Source: Ramlibacter albus
GTDB taxonomy: Bacteria > Pseudomonadota > Gammaproteobacteria > Burkholderiales > Burkholderiaceae_C
DNA: 64,000 bases
Assembly: GCF_014297445.1 (NCBI RefSeq)
Contig: NZ_JACORU010000012.1
Coordinates: forward strand, 111,268-175,267
Reading direction: 5' to 3'
The translations under genes and the position numbers were made by a program. A model generated the notes under the pieces. It had not been told where the DNA came from. It made no database searches and saw only the letters and a list, made by a program, of their open reading frames with translations. Of the stretch, positions 8,673 to 16,593 are shown piece after piece (within the stretch, counting starts at the first letter, position 1; each line of letters begins with the position of its first letter).

Positions 8673-9422
8673 TTACCTAGTGAAATGTGCTCCCGCCACC
8701 CACTGGCCGTCCACCAGGGTCTCGTGTGGGGTGAATCGCGCCTTGTAGCTCATCTTGGGGCTCTGGGCGATCCAGTAGCCGAGGTACACGTGCGGCAAGC
8801 CGAGCTTGCGGGCCTGCTCGATCTGCCAGAGCACGCTGTAGGTGCCGTAGCTCGCGTCCGGGTCCGGGTCGTAGAACGTGTAGACGGCGGAGATGCCGTC
8901 GTTGAGCACGTCGAGGATCGACACCATGCGCAGCGGGCCGGGCGAGCCGTCCGGCAGCGTCTCGCGGAACTCCACCAGCCGCGAGTTGACGCGCGTCTGC
9001 AGCAGGAACTGCGTGTACTGGTCGATGCTGTCGTGGTCCATGCCGCCGCCCGCGTGGCGGCCGGTCTGGTAGCGGAGGTACAGGTGGTAGTGCTCCGGCA
9101 CGAAGCACAGCTTGAGCACGCGGGCCTGCAGGTTGCCGTGCTTCGCCCAGGCACGGCGCTGGCTGCGAGTGGGGCGGAACGGGTTCGCCAGTACGCGCAA
9201 CGGCACGCACGCGCGGCAGCCGTCGCAGTAGGGCCGGTATGTGAACATGCCGCTGCGGCGAAAGCCGCTCGTGACGAGGTCCGAGTACGCGTCGTTGTGG
9301 ATGAGGTGGCTCGGCGTGGCCACCTGCGAGCGCGCCTGCTTGCCGGGGAGGTAACTGCAGGGGTAGGGAGCCGTCGCGTAGAACTGCAGCGTCTGGAGCG
9401 GTAGGTCCTTGAGGTGCGTCAC
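8673..9422 (-). CDS. bpt: Aspartate/glutamate leucyltransferase (arginyl-transferase family)
   Basis: This 249-residue cytoplasmic aminoacyl-tRNA-protein transferase attaches leucine from Leu-tRNA to N-terminal Asp or Glu, which marks proteins for the ClpS/ClpAP N-degron pathway. The N-terminal segment with CSYLPGKQARSQ and the cysteine motif YCDGCRACVPLRV (about residues 60-75) are typical of the Ate/Bpt family. The C-terminal GNAT-like half contains YGTYSVLWQIEQA and YLGYWI. The start is GTG at 9422, which overlaps the aat stop as GTGA (4 bp), so the two transferases are translationally coupled. A longer upstream in-frame extension overlaps aat and was rejected. Confidence 0.93.
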   Translation of the reverse strand: MTHLKDLPLQTLQFYATAPYPCSYLPGKQARSQVATPSHLIHNDAYSDLVTSGFRRSGMFTYRPYCDGCRACVPLRVLANPFRPTRSQRRAWAKHGNLQARVLKLCFVPEHYHLYLRYQTGRHAGGGMDHDSIDQYTQFLLQTRVNSRLVEFRETLPDGSPGPLRMVSILDVLNDGISAVYTFYDPDPDASYGTYSVLWQIEQARKLGLPHVYLGYWIAQSPKMSYKARFTPHETLVDGQWVAGAHFTR

Positions 9423-10165
9423 GCGTGCATCGAGGGCTGCAGGAGTTGCGTCCAGTATACGGGGTCGAAGCGCCACTGCGCTGGCGGCAGGGCCGCCGCG
9501 GCCGCGACATGTTGCACGAATTCCGCACGCGGGATCTCGCGCGCGCCCAGCGACGCGAGGTGGCGGGTGTTCTGCTGGCAGTCGATCATCGCCACGCCCT
9601 GCGCACGGCCGAGCGCGACGAGGGCGGCCAGGGCGATCTTGGAGGCGTCGGGTTGCCGGGTGAACATCGACTCGCCGAACACCGCGCGGCCGATCCCGAC
9701 GCAGTAGAGGCCGCCCACGAGGCGCCCTTCGACCCAGGTTTCCACGCTGTGTGCGTAGCCGGCGCGGTGGAAGGCCTGGTAGGCCCGCACCATGTTCGGC
9801 ACGATCCAGGTGCCCGACTGCCCGGGCCGCTCGCTCGACGCACACGCACGGATGACTTCGTCGAACGCGCTATCGATGCGGATCTCGCACCTGGGGTCCG
9901 CCGCGAATTTCGCGAGCGTCTTGCGCAGGGACCGGTGCAGCTTGAACTCGCGCGTGAACAGCACCATGCGCGGGTCCGTGCTCCACCACAGGATGGGCTG
10001 CCCTTCGCTGAACCACGGGAAGATGCCGCACGAGTACGCGCGGTGCAGCGTGTCGACGTCGAGCGCGCCGCCGGCCGCCAGCAGGCCGGGTGCGGGCTGG
10101 CGTGCGTCCCACGCGGTGGACGCATCGGGGAACGGGTCGCCGGGGTGCAGCCAGGGCAGATGCAT
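9419..10165 (-). CDS. aat: Leucyl/phenylalanyl-tRNA--protein transferase
   Basis: This 248-residue enzyme transfers Leu or Phe from aminoacyl-tRNA to proteins with N-terminal Lys or Arg and generates primary N-degrons. The family signature is visible: GLLAAGGALDVDTLHRAYSCGIFPWF near residues 28-55, then PILWWSTDPRMVL, and later TWIVPNMVRAY, SVETWVEGRLVGGLYCVGIG and FGESMF. The length is normal. Together with the coupled bpt it supplies both branches of the bacterial leucine-type N-end rule. The ATG at 10165 is the first in frame and matches the family N-terminus (MHLPWL). Confidence 0.95.
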   Translation of the reverse strand: MHLPWLHPGDPFPDASTAWDARQPAPGLLAAGGALDVDTLHRAYSCGIFPWFSEGQPILWWSTDPRMVLFTREFKLHRSLRKTLAKFAADPRCEIRIDSAFDEVIRACASSERPGQSGTWIVPNMVRAYQAFHRAGYAHSVETWVEGRLVGGLYCVGIGRAVFGESMFTRQPDASKIALAALVALGRAQGVAMIDCQQNTRHLASLGAREIPRAEFVQHVAAAAALPPAQWRFDPVYWTQLLQPSMHA

Positions 10166-10230
10166 GCAGCTAGGAGATTACCGTGCGGCGGCCTTGCCGT
10201 GCCGCGCGGCGTGCATGAACCTGGAGCGCC

Positions 10231-11271
10231 CTAGCTGGAGCGCCGCCGCATCTCGAGCGGTGCCGGTGCGGTCAGCGCATGCGCGCGCGCCTGCGGGCCG
10301 GAGGCCAGCGGGGCCGCGGAAGCGGCGGCCTCGCTGTCGAAGAGCGAAGGCGTGAGCACCGAATCAGGATTGCTCTCCGTCCGGGCCGCCTTGGAATGCG
10401 CTCGTGGCTCCCACGCCGTCTTGCCCGGGTGCGTGGTGATGCTGCCGCCCAGGTAGAGCGCGGCGAGCGCCTGCACGAGTTCGCGCTCGGACAGGCCCGT
10501 GTGTTCGAGCAGTTCGGGCAATGTCTGCGGCGCCGCGGCAAGCATGCTCAGGCAGAGCATGTGCGTGTCGCGGACGAGCCGCTGGTCCACGCGCGGCGCG
10601 CCGCGGAAGTAGATGGTGGCGTGGCGATAGCGCTCGGGCAGCAGGTCCTCGCCCGTGCGCATCACGTACTGCCACATGATCTGCGAGATGGGCGTGCGCG
10701 CGAAATGCTCGGGGATCGCGTGCGCGGCCGGCGGGCGCCCGCCCCATTCGGCCGCCGCGGCGTCCCGCGGCGTGAGGTTCGGGTGCAGGCCGACGTCGCC
10801 GTTGAGGTCGATCACGCCGACGAGCTGCCCCTGCAACTGCAGGTGGTAGACCGCCGACGTGAGCTGGTAGCGCCGCTGCGCGAGCGAGCGCGCGATGGAA
10901 AGCTCGGTCGCAAGCGGGCGCAGCCAGCCCTCGAAGTTGTCGAAGATGGCGGCAACGCCTTCGGGCGAGGCGGGGTTGAACAGGTACTGCGGCTGGATGT
11001 TGGGGCTGGGCAATGGCAGGGTGAACGCGATCGGGCGATCGACGTCCTTCAGGCTCAGCACCGTGGCCGGGCGGCCCTGCTCGTACGACGGGATGCGCAC
11101 GATGCCCGGCCGCACGAGTTGCGCGTGCTCGCCGTTCACCCACAGCGCATCCGCCTCGGTGAACGGGCCGCGCTCCCAGGCGACGAGCCCCTTGCGATTC
11201 GAAAGAAGCGTGCACAGGTGGCTGTCGCTTTGAAAGCCGATCAGCCCCATGCGCATCACCGGATCCGCCAT
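10231..11271 (-). CDS. Conserved-looking protein of unknown function, 346 residues
   Basis: I do not recognise this family. The start at 11271 (MADPVMRMG) is chosen because GGAGG lies 5-6 nt before it; an in-frame start 27 nt further upstream has no such site. The N-terminal half (about residues 1-170) looks like a mixed alpha/beta domain with a short segment ADALWVNGEHAQLV. The C-terminal part (about residues 230-290) resembles a winged helix: TLPELLEHTGLSERELVQALAALYLGGSITTHP. The last 55 residues are low-complexity. There is no signal peptide or membrane segment, so it is probably cytoplasmic. It lies 68 nt downstream of the FimV-like gene on the same strand, so a role in pili or cell-pole organisation is possible but unproven. 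Confidence 0.6.
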   Translation of the reverse strand: MADPVMRMGLIGFQSDSHLCTLLSNRKGLVAWERGPFTEADALWVNGEHAQLVRPGIVRIPSYEQGRPATVLSLKDVDRPIAFTLPLPSPNIQPQYLFNPASPEGVAAIFDNFEGWLRPLATELSIARSLAQRRYQLTSAVYHLQLQGQLVGVIDLNGDVGLHPNLTPRDAAAAEWGGRPPAAHAIPEHFARTPISQIMWQYVMRTGEDLLPERYRHATIYFRGAPRVDQRLVRDTHMLCLSMLAAAPQTLPELLEHTGLSERELVQALAALYLGGSITTHPGKTAWEPRAHSKAARTESNPDSVLTPSLFDSEAAASAAPLASGPQARAHALTAPAPLEMRRRSS

Positions 11272-11339
11272 GACACCTCCGTCCCGCTCCTGCCTCATTT
11301 CAGAAACAGTTTGTCACAAGTCCGCTAGGCTTGCAACAC

Positions 11340-13721
11340 CTACAGGATCGTCTGGCCACCGCCTTTGCGCGCCCGGGGTTCGAAGTCGAAATCGAACTCG
11401 ATGCCTTCCGGGGCCGGGGTGGGCGCGGGCGCCGGGGCTTCGGGGTCGGCGGAAGGCGCCACTTCAGGAAGCGGCGCCGTGATGAACGACAGGTCGATGT
11501 CCGGGCTGACGGCCACGGGCGGAAGGTCCTGCGCGGGCTCGTCCAGCGTCGCCAGCGGAACCGGCTCGGTGCTGCGGCCGGGCTGCGCGGCGCCGCCCTC
11601 GGGGACTTCGGGGAAGTCGAGTGCCGCCGCCAGGTTCGGCATCGCCGGCACCATCGAAGTCCGGATGAACTCCGTGTAGTCGTCTTCCGGCGAAGGCACC
11701 GGGCCTTCGGCGCCGGGCACCGTTTCGCGCGCGATCACGTAAAGCAGCAACAGGTCCCGAGACGCGTGCAGGTCGAACGTGATCGAGCCGGGCGCATGGC
11801 CGTCCTCGGCGAGCGCGTCCTCGATGACCTGCAACACGCGCGGCGAGCCCCACAGCTGCTCGATGCGTGAGAGCGCGCGGGGATGGTCCTCGAGCCCGCC
11901 CGAGTCGGGCCGGTTGGCCTCGAACGCGGGCAGCCGCGCATTGAACTCGCGCTGGAACTCCTCGCGGATGCGCTCGTACTGCTCGCGCTTGCCGTGCTGG
12001 TGGCACAGGTCCAGCAGGTCCAGCCACAGCAGCGGGCTGCTGCCCAGGTAGTCGTGGACCTGCTGCTCCAGCAGCTCGATCGCGCGCTCGTGCTGGCCGA
12101 TCGCGAGGAAGAACTCCACCTTCTGCTGGATGTCGATCAGCTCCTGCGGCTTGGGCAGGCGCGACTGGCCGACCTGGCTCTCCGCGAACTCCGACATCGG
12201 GCTCGACACGGCCGGCTTGTTGCGCCGCAGGTCCACGTCCTCGTCCGACGAATTGCCGCCGGAGGAGTTCACCTGCGAGATGCCTTCCCAGCCGCTGTCG
12301 ACCTCGGACACCGGGCCGCCGTGCGATGCGCGCCCGGCCGATGCCGCGCCTTCACGTGCGCGCAGGTCCGCGGCTGCGGGCGGCGCCGCGGCCAGCTGGC
12401 GCCAGCGCGATTGCTGGTCGGTGCTTTCGCGCGAGCGCAGCCACAGCATCGCCACGCCCCCGGCAATCAGCAGGCCGGCGATGACCGCGAGCAGGGTGCT
12501 CGCGAAATCGCGCTCGCCGCGCACCTTGTCGAGCTGCTCGGCGAGTTGGGCGGTGGCCGCGGTGTGCTTTTGCATCGCCTCGCGCAGCGCCTTGACCTCG
12601 GCTTCCACCGCGGCGGAGCGCTGCACCTGGCCGGCCAATTCTTCCTGGGCCTTCGTCGCGAAGCGCTCGGGCATCGAGGTTTCCGCGCGCAGTTGCACGG
12701 GTGTGCCCGATGCAGCGGGGGCGGCGGCTGCGGCGGGGGCGGCGGACGCTGCCGATGCGGCGGCGACGGCGGCCGTCGCGGTCGAGCCTTCGATGGCGGG
12801 TTTGCTGCCGGGCACGGCGCCCACGACTTGCGTGCGCGACGCGCTGCCCAGGTTGGGCGTGAGCTTCAGCGGTGCTGCCTGTTCCACCGCGAAGTCGATC
12901 GAAGCGCCGGCCGCTTCCAGTCGCAGGCGTGGGGCGCCCGTGCGCGCGGCCTGCGCACGCGGTTCGCCGGCCACGCGCGGTTGCGCGCGCGCTTCGCCGG
13001 CAACGCGAGGCTGTGCGCGCGGGCGCGCAGCGGCCGCGGCTTCCCCCGTCCTCGCAGCCGTCCTGCCGGCCGCGGCCTGCCGCGCCGGTGCCGAAGGCTG
13101 CGCAGAGGGTGGCCGCGTCGTCGAGGCCGATGCTTGCGCGCCTCCACCCGGCTGCGGCGAGCCGCTCCAGGTCGACGACGTGGAAGGTTGCAGCGAAAGC
13201 GGTGCTTCGCCCGGTGTGGCGGGCGCCGTTGCCTGCTGCACCTGCTGCGCATCCGACAGCCGCGGCGCCATCGTCAACCCGGTGCTCGGCGCCAGTGCGA
13301 TCGGGGACGAAGGCTGGTCGACAACCTGTTCGGCCAGCATCACGAAGCTGCGCGTGAACTGCTGCGCGCAACCCACCCGCAGGTAAATGGTGATGACGGG
13401 TTCGTCGACCGACGCGGGGGAAAGCACGCGGATCGCCCGCGCTCCCCCTTCGGCCTGCACGATCGACACGTCCAGCGGGCCGGTGCGCGTGTCGCCCTGG
13501 AAGAGTTCTGCCTGCACGCACGGCTCGGCTTCGCCGGCCTCGAGCGTGAGGGGGATGGTGACGGAAAGCGGCTTGCCGATGAGGACCGCCCCGCGCGGGC
13601 GGCCGAGCGTCATCGCGTCGGCGGAAAGCGAGCCGCAGAGCGCGGCCGCGCCAAACGCCAGCGCAGCAACAGTACGGCTGAGCCAGTGCGCGTTAGTCGT
13701 TTTGGGTACTGCCGGCGCCAT
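11340..13721 (-). CDS. fimV: FimV/HubP-like inner-membrane protein
   Basis: This 793-residue protein has the FimV layout. A signal peptide (about residues 14-36) is followed by a FimV N-terminal periplasmic domain beginning MTLGRPRGAVLIGKPLSV. A long Ala/Pro/Gln-rich region includes a tandem repeat RAQPRVAGE (about residues 235-252). A coiled coil (about 355-405), one membrane helix (about 408-428), and an acidic cytoplasmic part with a TPR-like segment (VEFFLAIGQHERAIELLEQ) and C-terminal EFDFDFEPRARKG complete it. FimV proteins organise type IV pilus assembly and cell-pole proteins. I see no LysM motif between the N-terminal domain and the membrane helix, which is unusual for FimV. The adhesin-E-like gene ends 1 bp upstream. 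Confidence 0.75.
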   Translation of the reverse strand: MAPAVPKTTNAHWLSRTVAALAFGAAALCGSLSADAMTLGRPRGAVLIGKPLSVTIPLTLEAGEAEPCVQAELFQGDTRTGPLDVSIVQAEGGARAIRVLSPASVDEPVITIYLRVGCAQQFTRSFVMLAEQVVDQPSSPIALAPSTGLTMAPRLSDAQQVQQATAPATPGEAPLSLQPSTSSTWSGSPQPGGGAQASASTTRPPSAQPSAPARQAAAGRTAARTGEAAAAARPRAQPRVAGEARAQPRVAGEPRAQAARTGAPRLRLEAAGASIDFAVEQAAPLKLTPNLGSASRTQVVGAVPGSKPAIEGSTATAAVAAASAASAAPAAAAAPAASGTPVQLRAETSMPERFATKAQEELAGQVQRSAAVEAEVKALREAMQKHTAATAQLAEQLDKVRGERDFASTLLAVIAGLLIAGGVAMLWLRSRESTDQQSRWRQLAAAPPAAADLRAREGAASAGRASHGGPVSEVDSGWEGISQVNSSGGNSSDEDVDLRRNKPAVSSPMSEFAESQVGQSRLPKPQELIDIQQKVEFFLAIGQHERAIELLEQQVHDYLGSSPLLWLDLLDLCHQHGKREQYERIREEFQREFNARLPAFEANRPDSGGLEDHPRALSRIEQLWGSPRVLQVIEDALAEDGHAPGSITFDLHASRDLLLLYVIARETVPGAEGPVPSPEDDYTEFIRTSMVPAMPNLAAALDFPEVPEGGAAQPGRSTEPVPLATLDEPAQDLPPVAVSPDIDLSFITAPLPEVAPSADPEAPAPAPTPAPEGIEFDFDFEPRARKGGGQTIL

Positions 13722-13722
13722 G

Positions 13723-14118
13723 TCAGCACACCAGCTTGGCCAGGTGGCCGATCATCGTGCCGGGTGCCACGAACTCGGCGGCCTGCTCTTCGCCGCCGCC
13801 CAGGTAGGTGCCCTGGCCCATCGTGCCGGAGTATTGCAGCGTCTTGAGGTAACGGTACTTGCCGGCCTTGCAGTCGATCTCGATGAGCGCCTTGCCGGAC
13901 TTGATGCCGTTGCCCACCTGTGAGCGCCGGTCGATGAGCCGCCACACGCGTTTGCGGTCGCCTTCGGCGCGGATGGAGGTGGGGTCGTAATAGTGGACCC
14001 CGACCTCGCTTTCGCCATAGTTCACCCAGTCCTGCGCAGCGGCATGCGGTGCCGCACACGCAAGCACGAGCCCCAACGCGACGATTGCCGGCCGCTCCAA
14101 CTCCAACTGCGCCCCCAT
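13723..14118 (-). CDS. Small secreted protein, surface-adhesin E-like
   Basis: A protein of about 131 residues has a signal peptide (AIVALGLVLACAAPHAAAQ) followed by DWVNYGESEVGVHYYDPTSI. This start, with WRLIDRRS and YRYLKTLQYSG further on, is characteristic of the small surface-adhesin protein E-like family common in betaproteobacteria. Two cysteines (DCKAG and the C-terminal LVC) could form a disulfide. The start is uncertain: ATG at 14118 is preferred, ATG at 14136 is possible, and the GTG at 14148 lies against the T-run of the upstream terminator. The gene ends 1 bp before the FimV-like ATG, so the two are probably co-transcribed. Function in this organism is unknown. Confidence 0.6.
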   Translation of the reverse strand: MGAQLELERPAIVALGLVLACAAPHAAAQDWVNYGESEVGVHYYDPTSIRAEGDRKRVWRLIDRRSQVGNGIKSGKALIEIDCKAGKYRYLKTLQYSGTMGQGTYLGGGEEQAAEFVAPGTMIGHLAKLVC

Positions 14119-14148
14119 CTTTATGGTGGCAATCATAGGGCCGGGCAC

Positions 14149-14182
14149 AAAGAAAAAGCCAGCAGGTTTTTGCCTGCTGGCT
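14149..14182 (-). terminator. Intrinsic terminator after tRNA-Asn
   Basis: Read on the minus strand, AGCCAGCAGG and CCTGCTGGCT form a perfect 10-bp stem around a 6-nt A-rich loop, followed by TTTTTCTTT. It begins 10 nt after the tRNA-Asn CCA end and so terminates that transcript before the adhesin-E-like gene. Confidence 0.88.
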
Positions 14183-14191
14183 CTGGAGTTT

Positions 14192-14267
14192 TGGCTCCCC
14201 GACCTGGGCTCGAACCAGGGACCTACGGATTAACAGTCCGGCGCTCTACCGACTGAGCTATCGGGGA
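14192..14267 (-). tRNA. tRNA-Asn(GTT)
   Basis: This 76-nt gene runs from 14267 down to 14192 with an encoded CCA. The acceptor stem TCCCCGA pairs with TCGGGGA. The D arm begins AGCTCAG and the T arm contains GGTTCGAGCC. The anticodon loop is CTGTTAA, giving anticodon GTT and therefore Asn. It is followed by a strong terminator. Confidence 0.97.
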
Positions 14268-14307
14268 ACAAGCCTTTGATTATAGCGTCTTTTTTCGGGC
14301 TGCTTTT

Positions 14308-16434
14308 CTACAGCGCGGCGCTCAGGCCGACGCGCAACGTGCGCGGTGCGCCCGGGTAGAGGTACACGTGCCCGAACTGGTAGGGCGACTCGCGCCAGTA
14401 GCGGCGGTCCAGCAGGTTGTCCACGCCGAGGGTCCACGTCGTGTCGACGCTGCCCATGCGGCGCTCGTAGCGCAGCGCGGCATCCACGCGCGTCCACGAC
14501 GGCAACGTGATCGAGGCATCGGGCAACACGGGCCGCGAGCCTTCGTGCGAGACGCGGCCCTGCAGTTCGAGGCCCGGCACGCTCGCGATTCGGTATGCGG
14601 TGTTGGCACGTAGCACGAATTCGGGCACGTTGACCGGGCGCTTGCCGTTGGTGGCGGGCTCGGCCGTGCTGCCGCGGCGCTCGGCGTCGAGCAGCGTCAC
14701 GCCGCCGTCGAGCCGCAGGCCGCCCTGCGACCAGCGGCCCGTGAGCTCCAGGCCGCGATGGCGCTGGTCACCGTCGTAAGCGCCAAGGCACGGCGTGATG
14801 AACAGGCGCGCGCATGCATCGAGGTTGCTCACCGGGCGCGTGACCTGGAACAGCGCGGCTTGCCAGCCGAGCGTGTCGGTGCCGCCCTTCGCACCCAGTT
14901 CCCACTGGCGCGACTTGAGCGCGGGCAGCGCGACGCCGGCATTCGTGTACTGCGAAGGACGGTTCGGCACCACCTGCGACTCGACGCCTTCGCCCCAGTT
15001 CGCATACGCCGTGACCGCCGGCGTGAGCTTGTAGCTGAGCGCGGCCCACGGCGTGGTGATGCCCTGGTCGTACGAGCTGCGGCGGGTGCCGTTGGTGCGC
15101 ACGCTGTCGCGATCGAGCTGCGTGTGGCGCACGCCGAGCCATCCGGTGAGGCGATCGTTGAACCTGATCGCGTCCTGCACCGAGAACTCCAGCGATCGCT
15201 CGTCGCGGTTGGTGTTGGTGTCGGTGAGCGACGGATCAGCCGGCGTGAACAGCGTGCCCTGCACGCTGCCGGTGCCCACGTAATTGAACGCCGCATCCTG
15301 GAACCGGTTGCGCACGCGGCTTGCGAGCAGGCCGACGCCCAGGTCGTGCTGCACGCCGCCCGTGGCGAACTTGCCCTTCAGGTCGATGGCCGCGGCGTCC
15401 TGCCGGCGCTTCTCGTTCTCGCTGCGGAAGTCGTACAGGTCGTAGGTGCCGTCGCTGCAGTAGCGGTCGAAGTTGTTCTCCGCGCTGCAACCGAAGGGGA
15501 AGGCGATGCGGTCGTCGGTCTTGAGCTGCTGGGTGCCGAGCTTCGCGGACCAGCGCCATGCCGTATTGATCGCGCGCTCGTAGCGCAGCGTGCCGCTCGC
15601 GGCTTCGAACACATTGGGCAGCGACCACGGCTGGTTGTTCAGGTTCAGGCGCGGGTCGGGCGCGGCGGGCAACCGCGAGCCGAGCAGGCTGAAGCCGGCC
15701 TGGCTGGGCTGCGTGCGGCGGCTCAACTCGAATTCGCCTTCGAGCACCGAGCTGCGGTCGATGCGCCAGTCGGCCGCCACTGCAAACAGGTGGCGCTCGC
15801 CACCGAGGTTGCGCATCAGCGGGCGCAACTGCTCGTACGCCGCGTTGATGCGGTAGCCGAATGCGCGCTCGTTGCCGAAGCGGCCGCCCAGGTCCACCGC
15901 GCCGAGCAGGCTGGCGCGCTGCGTGGCCTCGATGCGTACCTTGCGCAGGTCGTTCTCCGTCGGGCGCTTGACGACGTAGTTCACCAGCCCGCCGGGCGCG
16001 CTGGTGCCGGCCTGGATGCCGCTCGTGCCCTTGAGGATCTCGACACGTTCCTTGTTGTCCAGCGGCACGGAAGTCTCCGCGCTGACCGGCAGGCCTTCGC
16101 GGCGGTAGTTGAAGCGGTTGTCGAGCGTGAAGCCGCGGATCGACAGGAAGTCCCAGTAGCCCGGCGAGTTGTACGCATCGGTCACCGACGGGTCGAACTG
16201 GGTGAGGTCCGCGAGGCGGCGCGCGCCCGACGACTCGATGCTGCGGCTGTCGATGACGGTGGCCGAGACGGGCACGTCTTTCAGCGGGACATCGCCGAAG
16301 CCGGTCACATCGGCCGTGGGGGCCGCGCTGCGGTCGGTGATGACGACAGGCCTGAGCATGGTCGTCGTCTGTGCATGCGCGGAGAGTGCGGCCACGAGGG
16401 CTGCGGCGAGAACGGAGGGCTTGAATGGCGCCAC
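14308..16434 (-). CDS. TonB-dependent outer-membrane receptor under a TPP riboswitch
   Basis: This 708-residue receptor is a 22-strand beta-barrel type transporter for active uptake across the outer membrane. A signal peptide (about residues 1-21) is followed by a TonB-box-like PVVIT at about residue 29. The plug domain follows (KDVPVSATVIDSRSIESSGA, then the RGF motif and RVEILKGTSGIQAG near residues 132-145). The barrel ends in LRVGLSAAL with a near-terminal aromatic-containing strand. By sequence it resembles siderophore receptors, but a TPP riboswitch precedes it, which points to thiamine or a thiamine precursor as the ligand. The start is GTG at 16434, with AAGGA 7-10 nt upstream. Confidence 0.88.
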   Translation of the reverse strand: MAPFKPSVLAAALVAALSAHAQTTTMLRPVVITDRSAAPTADVTGFGDVPLKDVPVSATVIDSRSIESSGARRLADLTQFDPSVTDAYNSPGYWDFLSIRGFTLDNRFNYRREGLPVSAETSVPLDNKERVEILKGTSGIQAGTSAPGGLVNYVVKRPTENDLRKVRIEATQRASLLGAVDLGGRFGNERAFGYRINAAYEQLRPLMRNLGGERHLFAVAADWRIDRSSVLEGEFELSRRTQPSQAGFSLLGSRLPAAPDPRLNLNNQPWSLPNVFEAASGTLRYERAINTAWRWSAKLGTQQLKTDDRIAFPFGCSAENNFDRYCSDGTYDLYDFRSENEKRRQDAAAIDLKGKFATGGVQHDLGVGLLASRVRNRFQDAAFNYVGTGSVQGTLFTPADPSLTDTNTNRDERSLEFSVQDAIRFNDRLTGWLGVRHTQLDRDSVRTNGTRRSSYDQGITTPWAALSYKLTPAVTAYANWGEGVESQVVPNRPSQYTNAGVALPALKSRQWELGAKGGTDTLGWQAALFQVTRPVSNLDACARLFITPCLGAYDGDQRHRGLELTGRWSQGGLRLDGGVTLLDAERRGSTAEPATNGKRPVNVPEFVLRANTAYRIASVPGLELQGRVSHEGSRPVLPDASITLPSWTRVDAALRYERRMGSVDTTWTLGVDNLLDRRYWRESPYQFGHVYLYPGAPRTLRVGLSAAL

Positions 16435-16477
16435 GACTTTTCCTTCGGTGTCATGGCGCAGGAAGGCGCGCTGTCAT

Positions 16478-16570
16478 GCATGCTTCCCTGCGCGAGGATT
16501 ACCTCAATCAGGTTCAAAGGGACTTTCTCAGTCGCCGCGGCAAAGCGGCAACACCCCTAGCGAGTGCGCT
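16478..16570 (-). ncRNA. TPP riboswitch (THI element)
   Basis: Read on the minus strand, the conserved thi-box blocks occur in order: GGGGTG, a P3 stem GCCGC/GCGGC, CTGAGA, CCCTTTGAACCTGAT, a P5 hairpin GAGG-TAAT-CCTC, and CAGGGAAGC, which closes P1 with the upstream GCT. The aptamer lies 44 nt before the GTG of the TonB-dependent receptor. It would lower expression when thiamine diphosphate is abundant. No T-run terminator is obvious between aptamer and gene, so control may act on translation; that is inference. Confidence 0.93.
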
Positions 16571-16593
16571 CCCGGACGGAACGCGTGTGGATT

